Assembly: GCA_002633005.1 (NCBI GenBank)
Contig: NMRA01000033.1
Location: 401,346 to 465,345, forward strand
Origin: Phoronis australis
Taxonomy: Eukaryota; Phoronida; Phoronidae
Reading direction: 5' to 3'
DNA length: 64,000 nucleotides
Below, one piece after another: positions 1 to 12,210 of this stretch (the first letter of the stretch is position 1; every line of letters begins with the position of its first letter). Made by a program: the position numbers and the translations under genes. Under the pieces are notes generated by a model. The model saw only the letters and a list, made by a program, of their open reading frames with translations, made no database searches and had not been told where the DNA came from.

Positions 1-413
1 AACTGATCAAAACAGGTTTTTAAAATGAAACCAGAAACGAATTTGTTAACTTCGACTTCAAGAATTATCCATGATCACAGACAGCACTGCCACTTAGTCA
101 ACTGATGACAAAACGGTAACTCCGGTGTAAACTAATAATGAATTTCAATTCATATACAAAGCTTAATGGATCAATAACTTGAAAAACAATACACAGTTAA
201 TGAAAACTCTCGCATCTAGGCAGTCCTTTGCCAGAATTAAATAAAGAGAAAGTGAACATACCAGAACATGCAATATGTGGATAAAAACATTGCCCGGTAT
301 GTGAGACAATGCTCACTAGATGGTGCTAATGTAGAATTCACACATTCACTTGGGTATCGAAAGACAAAGCGGAAAAATTCCAAGACATATATTTTCTATT
401 CAAAACTCAGTAC

Positions 414-565
414 AGGACCAACAAAACTCAGAAACAGAATCTATCATGCCAGGACCTTTAGTTTATCAGTTAGGACCAAAATAAAACCGTCAGGACCAAA
501 GATTTTTCACGCCAGGACCGAAAACTCAGTCACACTAAGGACCCAAAGTTTTCATGCCAGGAGCC
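414..565. repeat. 22-nt tandem array, AGGACC unit, copy 1
   Basis: AGGACC recurs at 414, 451, 472, 492, 514 and 538, and as AGGAGC near 560. The spacing is mostly 20-24 nt, with one 37-nt interval. Between the AGGACC cores lie A/T-rich stretches and ACGCC or ATGCC just before the next core. The rough unit is TCAGGACC followed by A/T-rich sequence and CACG. A 109-codon open frame (268-597) crosses the array, but I read it as repeat-derived because the units shift frame. A short inverted piece of the same unit lies at 787-818. A second array of the same unit is at 35672-35830. Confidence 0.75.
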
Positions 566-3500
566 ATCCATTATCCGACAATGACAATCTGGTGTGACTC
601 AGCCATATTCAGGTCTATTGCGTCCAAGTGCACATTGGCCTCAGTTGTAAAGTGACTGGAAGAGACAACAGAAACTCAAACTCATTGTTACGATAACATG
701 ACCGTCGACGAGAAATTGTTGAATGCTTAGCCCTTGTGTACCTCAGTAACAACTTGAGGGCTAAATGCGTGTAGACGGTCACATGGTCTCCTGGCATGAA
801 AATTTTCTGGCATGAGCCAATGTAAAAAACTAAAACTGCCACTAGGGGGCAGAGTGGTACTTGAATCGGTCTGAAACTTGTGGTCATCTGACGTCAGCCG
901 CATAGAAACACACCCATAACGCTAAAATGATCGTGATAGAATATCAGGGGTTACCGGGACTATAAACTTGACGTCACGCTTTTATCAGCAATTTCAATAC
1001 CCACTCGGCTGTGGGGGCAATAAATATGATACTTACGCTTGGTCTGGCAATGGAACTATTTTTAAGTGAATGGTGAGACGCCTTACATCAACGCAACATT
1101 CATATATGAAACTGTTTTCGTCAGCCTTAAGTTTATACTAGTACAGCACTTTTTCGAAAAGTCTCAGTTTAGTCAACCCAATACATACAGAATAAGAAGG
1201 TTCAGGAAAAGCACAATCGTGTCGCATTAAAACGTACCTGTCATTTATAACGTTTGATCGCTCCAGTATACTCTTTCTGCAATTCATTTTTAACGAACAC
1301 GGACAGAGAAATTCAAACACATGCGTGTTTGTGGATGGTACAACCACCAAATAACTATGTTGCGGTCAAACGGCCGTTCAGTATTGATACTAATATGGTG
1401 GTCTTCAAAAGTTCACGACAATTCTCGTGGAAAACAGATGGAATTTTGAAGCAAAAACTTTCAGTAAATTTTCAACAACTTTCAGTGTCATTTTTAGTCC
1501 AACTTCCTTCCGGATTTTCACAGTGACTTCTGACAAAAATCGTCAACTCTTGAAATTAACATCATTTTCAGCGCTTTTCATCGGTATTTTCGCTTTACGA
1601 CAACAATATATGTGCTTTAACATGGTCATCTGTCGCTCTCATTTTGAAACAGCAAAAAACGACGAAACTTTACAGCTCACACGTGCTCACGACACAGACG
1701 AGACCGAATTACTCAGAATACTGTGGCACTGCGCAAATTAGACCATTGCGGATTCATAAATTTGCGAAATTTGTTACTTTCTCAGGAATTTTAGCTCAGG
1801 TTTACTGATATTCCATGCCAGTTTCTGTGTACTTACTTTAAAATTAAAAGTGTAAATTAAATTGTTAATGAATATAAAATTCAAAACAAAGGAAACCGCT
1901 TGACCGTGTAGTAATACTAAAAGTTACTTCAAACTCGGCTGATCTGATCGAAGCGACCTCTGCTAAAACTTCACCAATATTTACGGAGAGAGCACTTACG
2001 GAGATCAAAATTTCATGAAGATTTTGAATCTTTTATTAGTTTAAATCCATCAGAAGAGCGAACTGAAAGTGAAAACAAACCTGTTGTTTCATTAGGCAAC
2101 TCTTATCTTAACGCCATCATCTAATGTGTATTAGCGTGAAATCTCATGTAACCTGCCAAATAAAGGCATCTCAGGTTTACTCAGAATTTAGACCAACTTG
2201 AAAATGAGGGTAGGATCTTCGGGCCGGTCTATCACGACCAAAACACATTATGCAATTATAAAGATCCTTCAATGGGTTTAGGAGATTTAGCTGCAGACAC
2301 CGGACGCACTGACAGAGATGATAGTATGCACCCACATGTAAATAAGTGGGCAAATAATGAATGTTCTAATGTTTTAAACCTTGCATAGAAAATATGTCCT
2401 GGACTTTTTCCGCTTTGGCTTTCCATACTTAGGAGAAACCATTTAGTTTTACACCTTAAAGCTGAAACTATGGCTGTGTGCAGACCACTAAACCTGGTAA
2501 TAGGTCCTTCCCCATGGTTATTATCAATTTTAGCCCTTTTTCATATCCATGCATGAAAAGAATCCTAGGCTGACACTCTAACCGGTTGAGATAGGGCAAC
2601 TTACACCAGATTGCGTACCTCGAAATTAGCCGGCCTTGATCAAAGACACCATGCTGTTGTAGTTGATTATATTGCCTCAGGCTGCTGTTCTTTAGATAAT
2701 CAGACCCATCATAAACATATTGGGGCGACAATAGTATTTTTGAAAGTTTTACATAGGATATTTGAGTAGTTCGTGAAAAGTACCCAGGGTTAGGTTTTAG
2801 AATTATGAAAATCAGTCAAGAAATGCGACTAACAACATAAACTTTTGTATTATCTTGCCATATTATGGTCCTCAATAATTCTACGGGGTGTGCAACATAC
2901 CGTAATTGGGCCAATTAACAAACACCAGGCAGAGTTGGATTTTGATGTATGCAAAGTTTCATCATACAATTCTTGGCATGGTTAAAGATGCTGCAACTCC
3001 AGTTCGTGGTTTTAGTCGCTGGTCGTCAGTCTGTTCGCTTTCCAATAGGGTCGCCCCGGATAACAGGTGCTAGAGGTAAGAAACCGCCTCGTTTTCATTG
3101 TCCCAGTGAGTTTGAAGTATTGGGAGATTAGTCATTTCTTAAGTAAATTAGGACATTTTGGATGTTTAATGCACTAATTTCAAGACTTAACACAAAAACT
3201 CTTCACAGTATGGACATGGACTTTCGAACACCTACGTGAATTTTTGGTCGTTGAAAACACCGTGAGACATTGTCTTTCATGGGAATCTCGGGAACAATTG
3301 GTGGTGGGGAATCACTAGGTTCAAACACATGAGACTGGGCACTGTGGAATCCCCAAGGCATCCTAGATCTACTACTGTCTAACACTAAAGGTTATGTAGG
3401 GTCCATATAAAACTTCCAAATATGACTAACTTTGGGATATCATGTCTCAGAAAAGGTTGTTTGGATTCTTATGAAACTTTGAGTATACATTGTTCTCCAA

Positions 3501-4029
3501 TGATTTTTTTAATATTCCATTTTTACATGGGCTATTTACAAAAAGAACTCATGACTTGAAAAAAAAAGTTGTATAAAATGAAAACAAAATGACAATTAAA
3601 AAAAAAACGTCAGCATTTTTAACTTTGAGATTGATACCAAACGAAATTCGGTCATGTTGTTGGCACGGTTGTTCTGATATGCAACTTTCCTTTTTTGTTA
3701 GATTACTTTAACGAAATGGTCAGCTTTCTACTTTCAGAAAATATATACTTTTACCATGTTAAAATCAATACTAATTATGTAGATATTTGCCTAAATGCAG
3801 ATTTTGGATAAGGTCCTACATAAACTTAAGTGAGCAAAAGTAGAAATAGATGATGGATAGGTTAAATTAGCTGACATGACACAGTGATTTCTAAAGGTTA
3901 GATGGAAAAGCTGTTCCAGAAAAGTCAATGAATTCGATTACTGCAACAGAATATGTCATTCTCTGGAGGCCACGATCACAACAACACATCAGAGCTTTAT
4001 TTTTAAGCCTGGAAAGAGATTATAAACGT
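566..4029. other. No recognised gene; weak exon-like frames only
   Basis: No protein family, RNA gene or clear transposon was recognised here. Three short frames sit between splice-like signals: 2185-2337 on the plus strand (51 codons, phase 0, AG before and GTAAAT after), 3236-3384 on the minus strand (GTAGGT donor, peptide containing DSPPPIVPEIP), and about 2637-2713 on the minus strand (GAG|GTACGC donor). They lie on opposite strands and open frames of this size are expected by chance, so I do not call them genes. TGACGTCA occurs at 889 and 969. Confidence 0.5.
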
Positions 4030-4095
4030 AGCTTCATTTAACTGACAAATCATTTTTTATGAGTGACAAATCATTTTTATACTAGTGACAAATCA
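4030..4095. repeat. Three copies of a ~22-nt GTGACAAATCATTTT unit
   Basis: The segment holds three near-identical copies of (T/A)GTGACAAATCATTTTTA spaced about 22-23 nt apart, the first beginning as CTGACAAATC. It is a small local tandem expansion with no coding signal. Confidence 0.6.
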
Positions 4096-4329
4096 ATCAG
4101 TCCATAGTTCACAGAATGCACCATTAATAGGCAAACATAAGGGTAGACACTACATACAACTCATGTCATATTAATTGAAATCCAATAGCATGGATATCCT
4201 TCACTGAGTCTAATCATTCACAACTGCAACGCGAGACCACGTAAAACAGACACAAAATGGTACAAACTACAAAGGTTTAAAACCAATCTGTGATCATCGA
4301 TCATAACTCCTCTAACTCATATAATAGTA

Positions 4330-4355
4330 GCTACTCGTGCTTAAGCACGGGTAGC
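4330..4355. other. Near-perfect 26-bp palindrome
   Basis: GCTACTCGTGC is followed directly by its near-exact inverse GCACGGGTAGC around a TTAA-containing centre, with one mismatch. Partial symmetry continues outward (TAGTA on the left, GCAGCTA on the right). It could be the core of a very small foldback element or a cruciform-forming site. No function can be assigned. Confidence 0.5.
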
Positions 4356-4689
4356 AGCTAGTGTATGGGAAATGCCGAGGGGAAATAGCTACACCTTCAA
4401 GTGAACATCAGTGTTCATCGCAAGAGACAGGAAAATTTCTTGAAGAGACCGCATTATTTTAAAGCTTCAATCAGAATTTCTGTCAGATTTAGGCAGGGTG
4501 TGCGGCAGCCGGTCTTTCCCCAGGCAGTCAAAATAGTTCTCCTTTCCAGAACATTTGACCCTGACGTAACATAATAAACAATAATCTGCTATTTTTTTAA
4601 GTGAAAACTCAGTAAGGAAGCATTTAAAAATACTAACATTGCACACAAAGTATATAATGTACTAAGTCACATCATGTACATACCCGGGT

Positions 4690-4935
4690 ACTGATGAAGC
4701 ACGCCAGCTAGCTGTCAACTTTAACACCTGAAGTAGCTGTTTGTCGAGATCTTTTAAGCACAGAAACTTCACACAAATCGGGCAGCTCAGCTCGTCAACT
4801 CGTCATGAAACTTATATCAACATGTAGAGCTAACGATCAGCGGGGCTGCATGCACAATCTGGGAATCAACACTCACCGTGCTTGTTACAGCCGTTTAAGT
4901 GAAAAAAATCTAATAAACGTCATTTTTTCGTGATT
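4690..4935 (-). repeat. Dispersed repeat R2, copy 1, with conserved splice-donor-like site
   Basis: Read on the minus strand, this matches 16907-17190 on the plus strand. The best-conserved block is CACTTAAACGGCTG followed by AACA and a GGTGAGTG donor-like site (GTGAGTG is the complement of 4870-4876). Past the donor, similarity weakens and returns as TCGTTAGCTCT, CTACATGTTG and GTGTGAA(A/G)TTTCTG. In this copy one frame reads DELSCPICVKFL, and in the other DEVNYPGCVKFL. Either a dispersed element or two relics of the same gene 5' end would explain this. It is not intact coding sequence. Confidence 0.5.
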
Positions 4936-6345
4936 CACCACCTTTGGTAACAAAGAAAAGTCTGTCATCGTTTTCAAAACAATGCGTTCATGACGCGCGC
5001 AGGCACGCCATTTGCAACTGAACGTTTGCGATATCTCTCGAGACAGATGATGACTGCTTCGCAGCAAATTGGGTTTTCTGGTATTAAAATGCTAAAAACT
5101 TGTAATGAAATGCAACCAGTTCTGATTGTTATGACAAGTACGCAACCTAGTGGAAGAGAAAAACAGTTGATTGAAGAATCGGGAAAATTGGCCAATAGGT
5201 AATGCAATATTTCATGGCGTTGAAGCTGAACCAAAAGAGCGCACAGCAATTTTAGCAGCAAAATAACTATAGAACGCTAATTTTTCTCAACATCGGTAAA
5301 TAAGTTAATTTACTTACGGAAGAGTTTGGATTTTAATGACATTATTAATTTTGGAGAGGATAGGCCCCAAGAAGTACATACATGACGACGAAATCTGGAG
5401 GGAGTGAAATTAAGCCAACGGACTGACGTCACCAAGGCCAGTATGAAACTGGGCACCCTCTCTCTGCGTCTGCGAAAAAACGGCCCGCAATAAAAAATTG
5501 AACACCTCGAATCTAAACAGATACCCGTTACACTACCTGGAACTAAGACAGTGCTGAAACGGGTAAGGAAGGTCTGTAGAGAAGCAAGGGGGACAGAGTT
5601 TATGTGAGCTGTGCATTTAATAGAATAAATTATCGCCCACATTATGTAATGCAATACAACTCCCATTATATTTTAGAGGACATTCATAAGCAACACAAAG
5701 CCTTGAATGACCCCATGACTGCACAGTGACCAGCATGCTTTTAAGGGTGTTTATAAGTTCCATGTAATATCATTAGAATAATCTGGCCATTGAGATCAAA
5801 CCTGAAAATCAAATTAAGCCGATGTATCTAAGGGTTACATCACTCTGTGAAGGTTCATGACACAGCACCATGTATACCCCAACGCCAGACTGTGACTAAA
5901 CACATGCAAATCGATTCACAAATTAATGCTTGTGGCTTAGCCGCGATGCTACAGTAAACCTATTTGCTACTAATGCCTCTTACAATGCATCGATTTTAAA
6001 AATTCAATAACGGCTACTATTCAATTTTCAATTTTGAAAACAGTATACCTTGCTTAATGTTCGTTTTTTACTTTGAAACTTATATGCTAATCAGACATGT
6101 TGGTTCACAACTTCGATTATCTCATCTAACGTATTCAGTCAAGCAATTGAATAGCGACTGGCTCACTTTAATCCGTGACAATGCCATTAAGTATTCGATG
6201 CGCCGAGGACTTCACTCAGATACTCTGGGCTTAACAGTGCACTCTTTCTCGTCCACTTGCGTGCAAATGCTGATAGTGCAAGATTTGCCTAATGTACACG
6301 AAAATTTGTCAAATCAGTTTGACAATAACTCACAAAAGAGTAAAA
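4936..6345. other. No recognised gene
   Basis: Open frames overlap on both strands around 4974-5261, and a 118-codon minus frame lies at 5310-5666. None resembles a known family. The plus frame at 4990-5202 ends at CAATAG|GTAATG, a weak donor-like context. TGACGTCA occurs at 5424-5431. I see nothing else that can be supported. Confidence 0.45.
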
Positions 6346-7140
6346 AGGCCAACAGGTGGTACTATGGCAGTCGAATCAGTCCGATGACCAACTGGTGCCA
6401 GTATATTCTAGTAGTAGCCCTTGTGTCAAGTTTCATCAAAATCTATCAAGCTCAAATTTGACAGTTCATAAACAACAGACAAACAATATCTTATTACAAA
6501 CTAAAATAGACAACAGGGGGTGCTACAGTACTCAAATCCAATGAAAAATCCTCTACTGCCCATGCATACTCACCGCATACCTTTGAGTCAAGTTCCATCA
6601 AAATCTGGCCAGCTGTTTTCACAACTGACAGACATTAGGAAAATTCAACATCAAAATTAAATGGCCAATGGGGAATGCTACTGCAGTCAAATCCGTGTGA
6701 CAACTGATTGGAGCCAACCCATCCTCGTCATATAATATTCTCATTGTCAAGTTTTGTCAAATTCTGCCAAGACGTTTAAGACCGGAAAGAAATACTATGT
6801 CGAAAAGGAAAATGGCCAAAAGGGGATGCTACAGATGTCAAATCTGTCTGAAAATTGACTGGTACTCAGGCAGGTGGACAAGGAAACTCGTGTCAAAAAA
6901 CTTAACTGGCCAATAGGAGACTGTAGTGTAATCAACTCCATACAAAAAATGACTGGGGTTGGCGCATTCCCACCAAATACCTCTGTGTCAACTTTCAATA
7001 AAATTCTTATAGTTATTTTCCCAGATAATGATAGACAAAGAATTTCTTGTCAAAAGCTAAAATGGCCAACATGTAGAGCCAAGGTAGTCAAATTCGTCTA
7101 GAATCAACTGGTGTCAGAGTTCATCTTGATCTATCAAGTA
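6346..7140. repeat. Ancient ~155-bp tandem array (family T), copy 1
   Basis: The landmark AATGGCCAA(C/T)AGG followed by GGTGCTACAG and GTCAAATC recurs at about 6346, 6508, 6660, 6811, 6905 and 7061, so the period is about 151-162 bp with one shortened 94-bp unit. Each unit also has a second landmark near its middle, TGTCAAGTTTCATCAAAATCT or a close variant. Units differ strongly, so the array is old. Relatives with the words GCCACTAGGGG and GGTAGATAA occur at 20985-21920 and 29690-30210. Frames crossing it at 6057-6461, 6795-6998 and 6874-7101 are repeat-derived. Confidence 0.7.
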
Positions 7141-9015
7141 ATTTTGAGATGAACAACAAGAAAGCAAATGCAAATCCAAGGACAAATGGACATATTGCTG
7201 ACAGACAAGAATCTCAAGTGCAACCACGATATCTTGTATTGGCATGTAAAAATTCCAGTCGTATCTACGAATAATCATATTTTTTATGAATTATGTTAAT
7301 TAGTTTATTCATGTTTTCAATTTTAAAAAGTGTACTTGTATAGGTATCATTGAAACAACAAAACTGAATCTTGAAGTGTATTGTTTTATCTATACAACCA
7401 AATACAACTCAATTTTTGTACACGTCAAGAAGCATTAACCACTAAACACACGCAAATCGACAGTCACACTGCAGGTACACATATTCTCAGGTCTTCATAT
7501 CAGCCACGCCATCCAGAGTGCAACCACCATCAATAAGACAATTTTAACAACTGCATTCATAACAACTTACCGATTCTGTAGGAGGTCCCATCCAAAGTAA
7601 ATGTTGCGCTTTTGCACTTTTTGAATTTTTTGTGAAAGTCTGGGTTTTTAGCCATGATCGAGCTTACTTCAGTAGCCTTAAACAACCACTGTTACTTGTT
7701 ATTCCCAATATCAGGCACACATAAGTAATCCTTTAGCAGCTCTGAAGATGTACATCCATGAATCCTGTCTACTAGTCAGTGAATGTGACAAGAACGATAA
7801 TGACGATGAGTTATGGTCAATTGAGAAAAGCTGTCGGAGCCTACATGAGTTGGCTGCTGTTTACAAGCTGCACTTCATCCAGGTGAAAAATACTCCAATT
7901 GTTGGTGGTGCAACTGTGCAGCGGAACGCCCCCACAAAGTGGCCTGCACTGTAAAGCTGTTTTATACAGCCTTTCGACGGAATCTGAATCGTGAGCTTTC
8001 CTGCATTATCCAGCACAGAGCATGAGTTCAATCAAAGCCGTGTTAGGAACCTGACTGGCAATTTCCGATAGGCAGATTGCACTCGCGAGAATCTGAGTGT
8101 AATACACAATGGACACTCCCTTCCTCACCCTATAATAGCAAATGAGGTGTGATATACCAAACACCTGAACATCCAATACCAGCAAACTAAGGACATCAGA
8201 GCATAAGGAGAAAAAAAAAACGACATTTGAAGTTTGAAGATCAGAAGACTGAAGCTATTGAGCAATACTTGTACTTACACCACAATTTTTATGCTATATT
8301 TGTCTGAATGATACCTGAACCACGCTAATACTCAATCACAGGTAGACCTAATAACATCGTCCAGAACACGACATCAGCCAATTAGAAATAATGGGAAGGC
8401 AAAGCATTAATAAATCACACAATTCAAGGAAGATCTGGTGCAAAATCATCAATATTCATGCGTATGGACCCAAGATAAATGTCAGCATTTGGACGACTGG
8501 TAAAAATTTCAATGCAATGCTTGTATAAAAATGTCTATATAAACATTTTGTTTCACTTTACAACCACAGACTCATAGGTTTCAAAAATCAAGCACATGCT
8601 CATTAGAAGAACAACAGAGTTCTTAATTTCGGAAATTAAAAATAATTGAACAAGAGAACATTTAACGCACTATTCTATTCCATTCTTCAGCTTGTTTTAT
8701 TATTCCATGAACTATGACATAATTCAACTGACTCCTTAGTTCTACTGGTACCTAGCAGATATTCTACCGAAAGTGACAGAGTCCTCAGATAAACCAATGG
8801 AACTTTGAATTACTTTGCCGTCAATGAGTTTCCATCACTGCATGCTAGTCTTCATTAAACGTGACAATTAAAAAAATAATTGCAGGCGGTCTGATACACG
8901 TTGTACCAGACGTGCGCAGGCCTCGCATGTGGGCCCATTGCACTGATCACCTGAAAATATTGTTATGCTTTATTAATATGTGGTTAAAACCGAGCTGAGG
9001 AGCTACAAACCTGGC
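7141..9015. other. No recognised gene or element
   Basis: AT-rich sequence with scattered short frames. The longest, 7748-7954 on the plus strand (68 codons), matches no family I know and has no convincing splice sites. I see no tandem repeats or inverted ends. Confidence 0.45.
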
Positions 9016-9024
9016 TCAAGGGTT

Positions 9025-9106
9025 TAACAGTGTGATATGGTGGGACATGAACCCACGACCTCGAGTAAAGAAAGCGGGCACTTATCAACCAGGCCACACT
9101 GCCTCC
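9025..9106 (-). repeat. tRNA-derived SINE-like head
   Basis: On the minus strand this reads as a tRNA-like promoter. A box-A-like stretch (TGGCCTGGTTGATAAGTGC, complement of 9079-9097) is followed by a box-B-like stretch (GGGTTCATGTCCC) inside a perfect 5-bp T-arm (GTGGG, 7-nt loop, CCCAC; 9040-9056). The segment just after the T-arm does not pair as an acceptor stem, although CAGTGTG and CACACTG pair further out. This is the pattern of a SINE head or decayed tRNA, not a working tRNA gene. The SINE tail was not delimited. Confidence 0.6.
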
Positions 9107-9929
9107 TTTCTTAAACATGACAAACCCGACTCACATGTTCTCCCATAACAGGGCTCTAAATATTTATCAACAACTTCAATCACAGCTAGAAGCAGTAAGC
9201 AAAAAAACAAATCCTCACCACAGCCTACATGTTTACATTTAACAAGGCATTGTAAATCATGTCATAATTATGAATAAGATAATCCCCGGCTTACATCACT
9301 GCCAACTACTCACCTAAGTCATCATAAACTAATAATACATAGCCAAGTTGCTTGAGTGTAATGACACATTAAATGTGCTTTAAAACCAGTTGGTGAAGCA
9401 TCAATAAATTAAACCATAATTTATAGCTTACAGTGCCCAATTGAAGCTCTTTAACAGCTTTTGACCAGAAGCCAAGTGATAGGGATGTGTGCTCAAGTTA
9501 AAAAATGAGGTCAATAGTCTTTAAGTGGACTTGAAGATGAGCTGGTGTAAATTACGATGAATTACTAGCCATGTAATAGCCCTGACCAATTATCTACAGC
9601 ACTTTCATCAATCCTATTCCAACACGTTGAGTCATCTAGTCTCTAACGGCAGCTACAGACAAATAAATGCAATGCTCTGTTGTTTAAAAACAATATTCAA
9701 GATTCCTCAACGAAGGACACAAATTATGGAGAAAACTTATTTTTTTAACCAAAGTAATTGAGGAAAAAATTACATCTCAATGCCAGCATGGTTCGTACTA
9801 AAGACTGTTTGATAAAAGTTTAATCTTGCAACAATGTGGCTACACCACTGACAAAATAAATTCTTATTTTATGCAGTAATTTATGTTCAAAACTGAAGAA
9901 TCTTTACAGCAATATAACACCAATTTAGG

Positions 9930-10105
9930 ACACATTATGGCCAACAAGTGAAATATTTTCATTTTTTCATGAACAACAAGTAGTACTAAATAAATGCCAT
10001 TTAAAGACTTATACCATGGCCACCACCAGAAAATGATTAGGAGAAATTGCGGGCATTCACAACAACATAAGAAGCATTTGAAAAATGAAAAGACCCCTTT
10101 GGAAT
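9930..10105. repeat. Dispersed repeat R1, uninterrupted copy
   Basis: This matches the sequence on both sides of the pogo-like transposon at 14444-15847. The left part (ATGGCCAACAAGTGAAAT, then CATTTTTTCAT and AGTAGTA) matches 14376-14443. The right part (ACTTATACCATGGCCACC, GAAATTG, AAAAATGAAAAG) matches about 15848-15950. It therefore acts as an empty site for that insertion. The repeat's own identity is unknown. Confidence 0.6.
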
Positions 10106-10540
10106 TCTTTTTGTCTGAAATCGGTGAGATTTCACCATATTGAACACATATCCTCTAACCTCTTGACTGCAGTCAGCTAGTTTCCCTTCAAAATGCAAAA
10201 ACTAACTAAATTTGAAAAAGAAGCAATTTAATCAAACATCATAAAAGCCTGCTAGTTTTCCGTAACAGAACGGCTTCAGCTTTTTATTCAATACAGAATA
10301 ACATGATATATTTTCCACTACATTACGGTGTATAATTTGTCACCTTAGTACAAAATGTACAAACCAAGCAGAGGAGAAAGACAAAATTTGCAACTTTTAT
10401 TTCACTATGAAAAATGTGATGGATAACTCGCACTTTTCTGCAATGCAGAGCAAAACAGAAGATTTTCGTGCCTCAATAGAACAATTAATCCAGGGGAGAT
10501 AATCATCCTCTCCCACTGCCGCCAAGGGCGATGCCGTTAG

Positions 10541-10690
10541 AGGCCCTTTTATACTAAATTAACTCCAGTACAAGGAGCGTAGAAGCAAACTACGAAGTTT
10601 GCTGAACCGTTCGTACTAGGTTCATTAGTTAATAGACATCGAAATAAACGGCAGGGGATGCTGTTGTCATCGAAATAATTGTGATATTTA
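10541..10690 (-). mobile_element. Partial copy of the CCTTTCATAC element (family F), copy C
   Basis: It starts AGGCCCTTTTATACT, as in the terminal repeats of family F, and continues with CAGTTAACT-like, CCGTTC(G/A)TACT and GTTAATAGACATCGAAATAAACGG blocks that match the right-hand third of the full copy at 39467-40187 in reverse. The rest of the element is missing. No coding sequence is carried. Confidence 0.6.
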
Positions 10691-12150
10691 TGGCCCCTGC
10701 AGACAACTTTGATGAGACTGCATTATTGACAGTTCGTACCTTGCCAAAGCATTGATGCTGTCTTTGCATATGCAATTTGTTTGCAAATCTATTAAGCTGC
10801 TTAGAAAACTAGTTTCAATGCTTCCAACTGCAACAAGCATAGGAAATCAAAAGGCCTGAAAATGGCCAATCAGGATTTGCCAAATACTGTAGATAAAGTT
10901 GCCTTGAATAACTTGCATACTTGACACATAAAAAGGATTTAAAGCACTGACAAGAGTAGTAATGAAAAGGAGTTACAATTTCATGAAATAAATGCACTTA
11001 TAAAAAATCCAGGAAGGTTGACTTTAATTACAAATAAATACAATAAAGAGAAAACATTATGTGACCAAAAATTTTAAGAATTTTTAAAACAGCAGGCTTT
11101 GTTAAAAGAATGTGTTAGTTAAACTATCAAGTAAAATTTAACCGGGTATGAGAATGTGAACGTTAATGACAATGAGAATCTTTCACCCGCCAACATCTGA
11201 AATCACCAAATTATTCTAAAGATGCAGTGGTTGTCAGTGAACAGTGCCACAAACTTACGTAAAAATTTAAGATACTTAGTAGAACAGCCAGCTTGTCTGC
11301 TAGACAATTTTTTAATTGACTTCAAGAAGGCTTTCAACCACAAAGACCCAATGCACAGTTTCTAACCAAATACACATAACACACAGGCACAGTTACCGGT
11401 ACAATTGCTTCTTTGTTCACTGATTTCTGCAAATCCTAGGATTAATCCTGCACTGTGCTGGAGCCCTTACAAGAGTGGCTGTTATGGCAACCCCATGCCT
11501 TCCTTTGGTTTGCCTGACTACTCTCACGCCTATGGCGTGATTTGGTCTCACGTGCAAAACAACTTCAAAGTATTCTATTGTATTTTTTAGAAATACTATG
11601 CTCTTCTCGTTAACTACATACGTCCCTAGTAGTAGTATAATACAAAGCACAAGGAGAACTACCTCCTAAGAAAACAATCGTGTTAATGAGGAAAAGACAC
11701 TGTTAATGAGAACGGCCATGAGAGAAGAATATTGTCTACATTAATCTCAAAGAGCCTAAAAATAATCTAAGACTTGACAAATTAAAACTAGGAGAATGAT
11801 TAGTAAGTGGCTTAATGCTGTTACCTCACAATATACACAAGCTCATCAAATAAACTTTGGATACCTTGTCTGGGCTCTAATTAGAAAGTCAATAGTTGCA
11901 ACCTTCTAATTGGATTCAGTAACATTAAAGCTGGCAAAGTTCAGTGCAATCTAGAGTCTATCCTACAAATGTGCTTTGCGTGCTCTGTCGCAAATATAGT
12001 CCCATTTAGACATTGACTTTTGAAACTGTTACTGACATGGCGTAAGGTTTACGCACATCCAACTTGGAAACGGTGGCATTAGGCGGAATTTGTGGGCAGG
12101 ACTGTGGAGTAGTCATGTACAAAGATGGAAATTAGTAGAGTCACAGTTCA
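10691..12150. other. No recognised gene
   Basis: Frames at 11405-11590 (plus) and 11417-11650 (minus) overlap each other over a slightly GC-richer patch at 11430-11555. The minus frame is followed by CTT|GTAAGGG, a donor-like site. Neither peptide is recognisable and I treat both as chance. Confidence 0.4.
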
Positions 12151-12157
12151 TTATTAC

Positions 12158-12210
12158 TGTTGTTGTTGTTGATTTTGTTGTTGTTGTTGTCAGTGTTGCA
12201 GTTGTTTTGA
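12158..12210. repeat. (GTT)n microsatellite
   Basis: Runs of TGTTGTTGTTG separated by GATTTT form an interrupted trinucleotide tract. It lies just beyond the stop of a 117-codon minus frame (12190-12543), whose last part RLTDESFHQLIEK follows a TATATGCAG acceptor-like site. That frame has no recognisable relative. Confidence 0.75.

Noticed and set aside
414-565. CRISPR-like repeat-spacer array
   Set aside because: Units are only about 22 nt with similar, not unique, intervening sequence, and the window is eukaryotic in character. It is a tandem repeat.
4974-5261. Antisense pair of frames (95 codons minus, 70 codons plus)
   Set aside because: Neither matches a family. Part of the neighbouring sequence is repeat R2. 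The donor-like CAATAG|GTAATG alone is not enough.
6057-6461. 134-codon plus frame
   Set aside because: Its last third lies in the family T array and the first part has no recognisable relative, signal peptide or splice support.
9025-9106. Functional tRNA gene
   Set aside because: Box A, box B and a T-arm are present, but the acceptor stem does not pair at the correct position.
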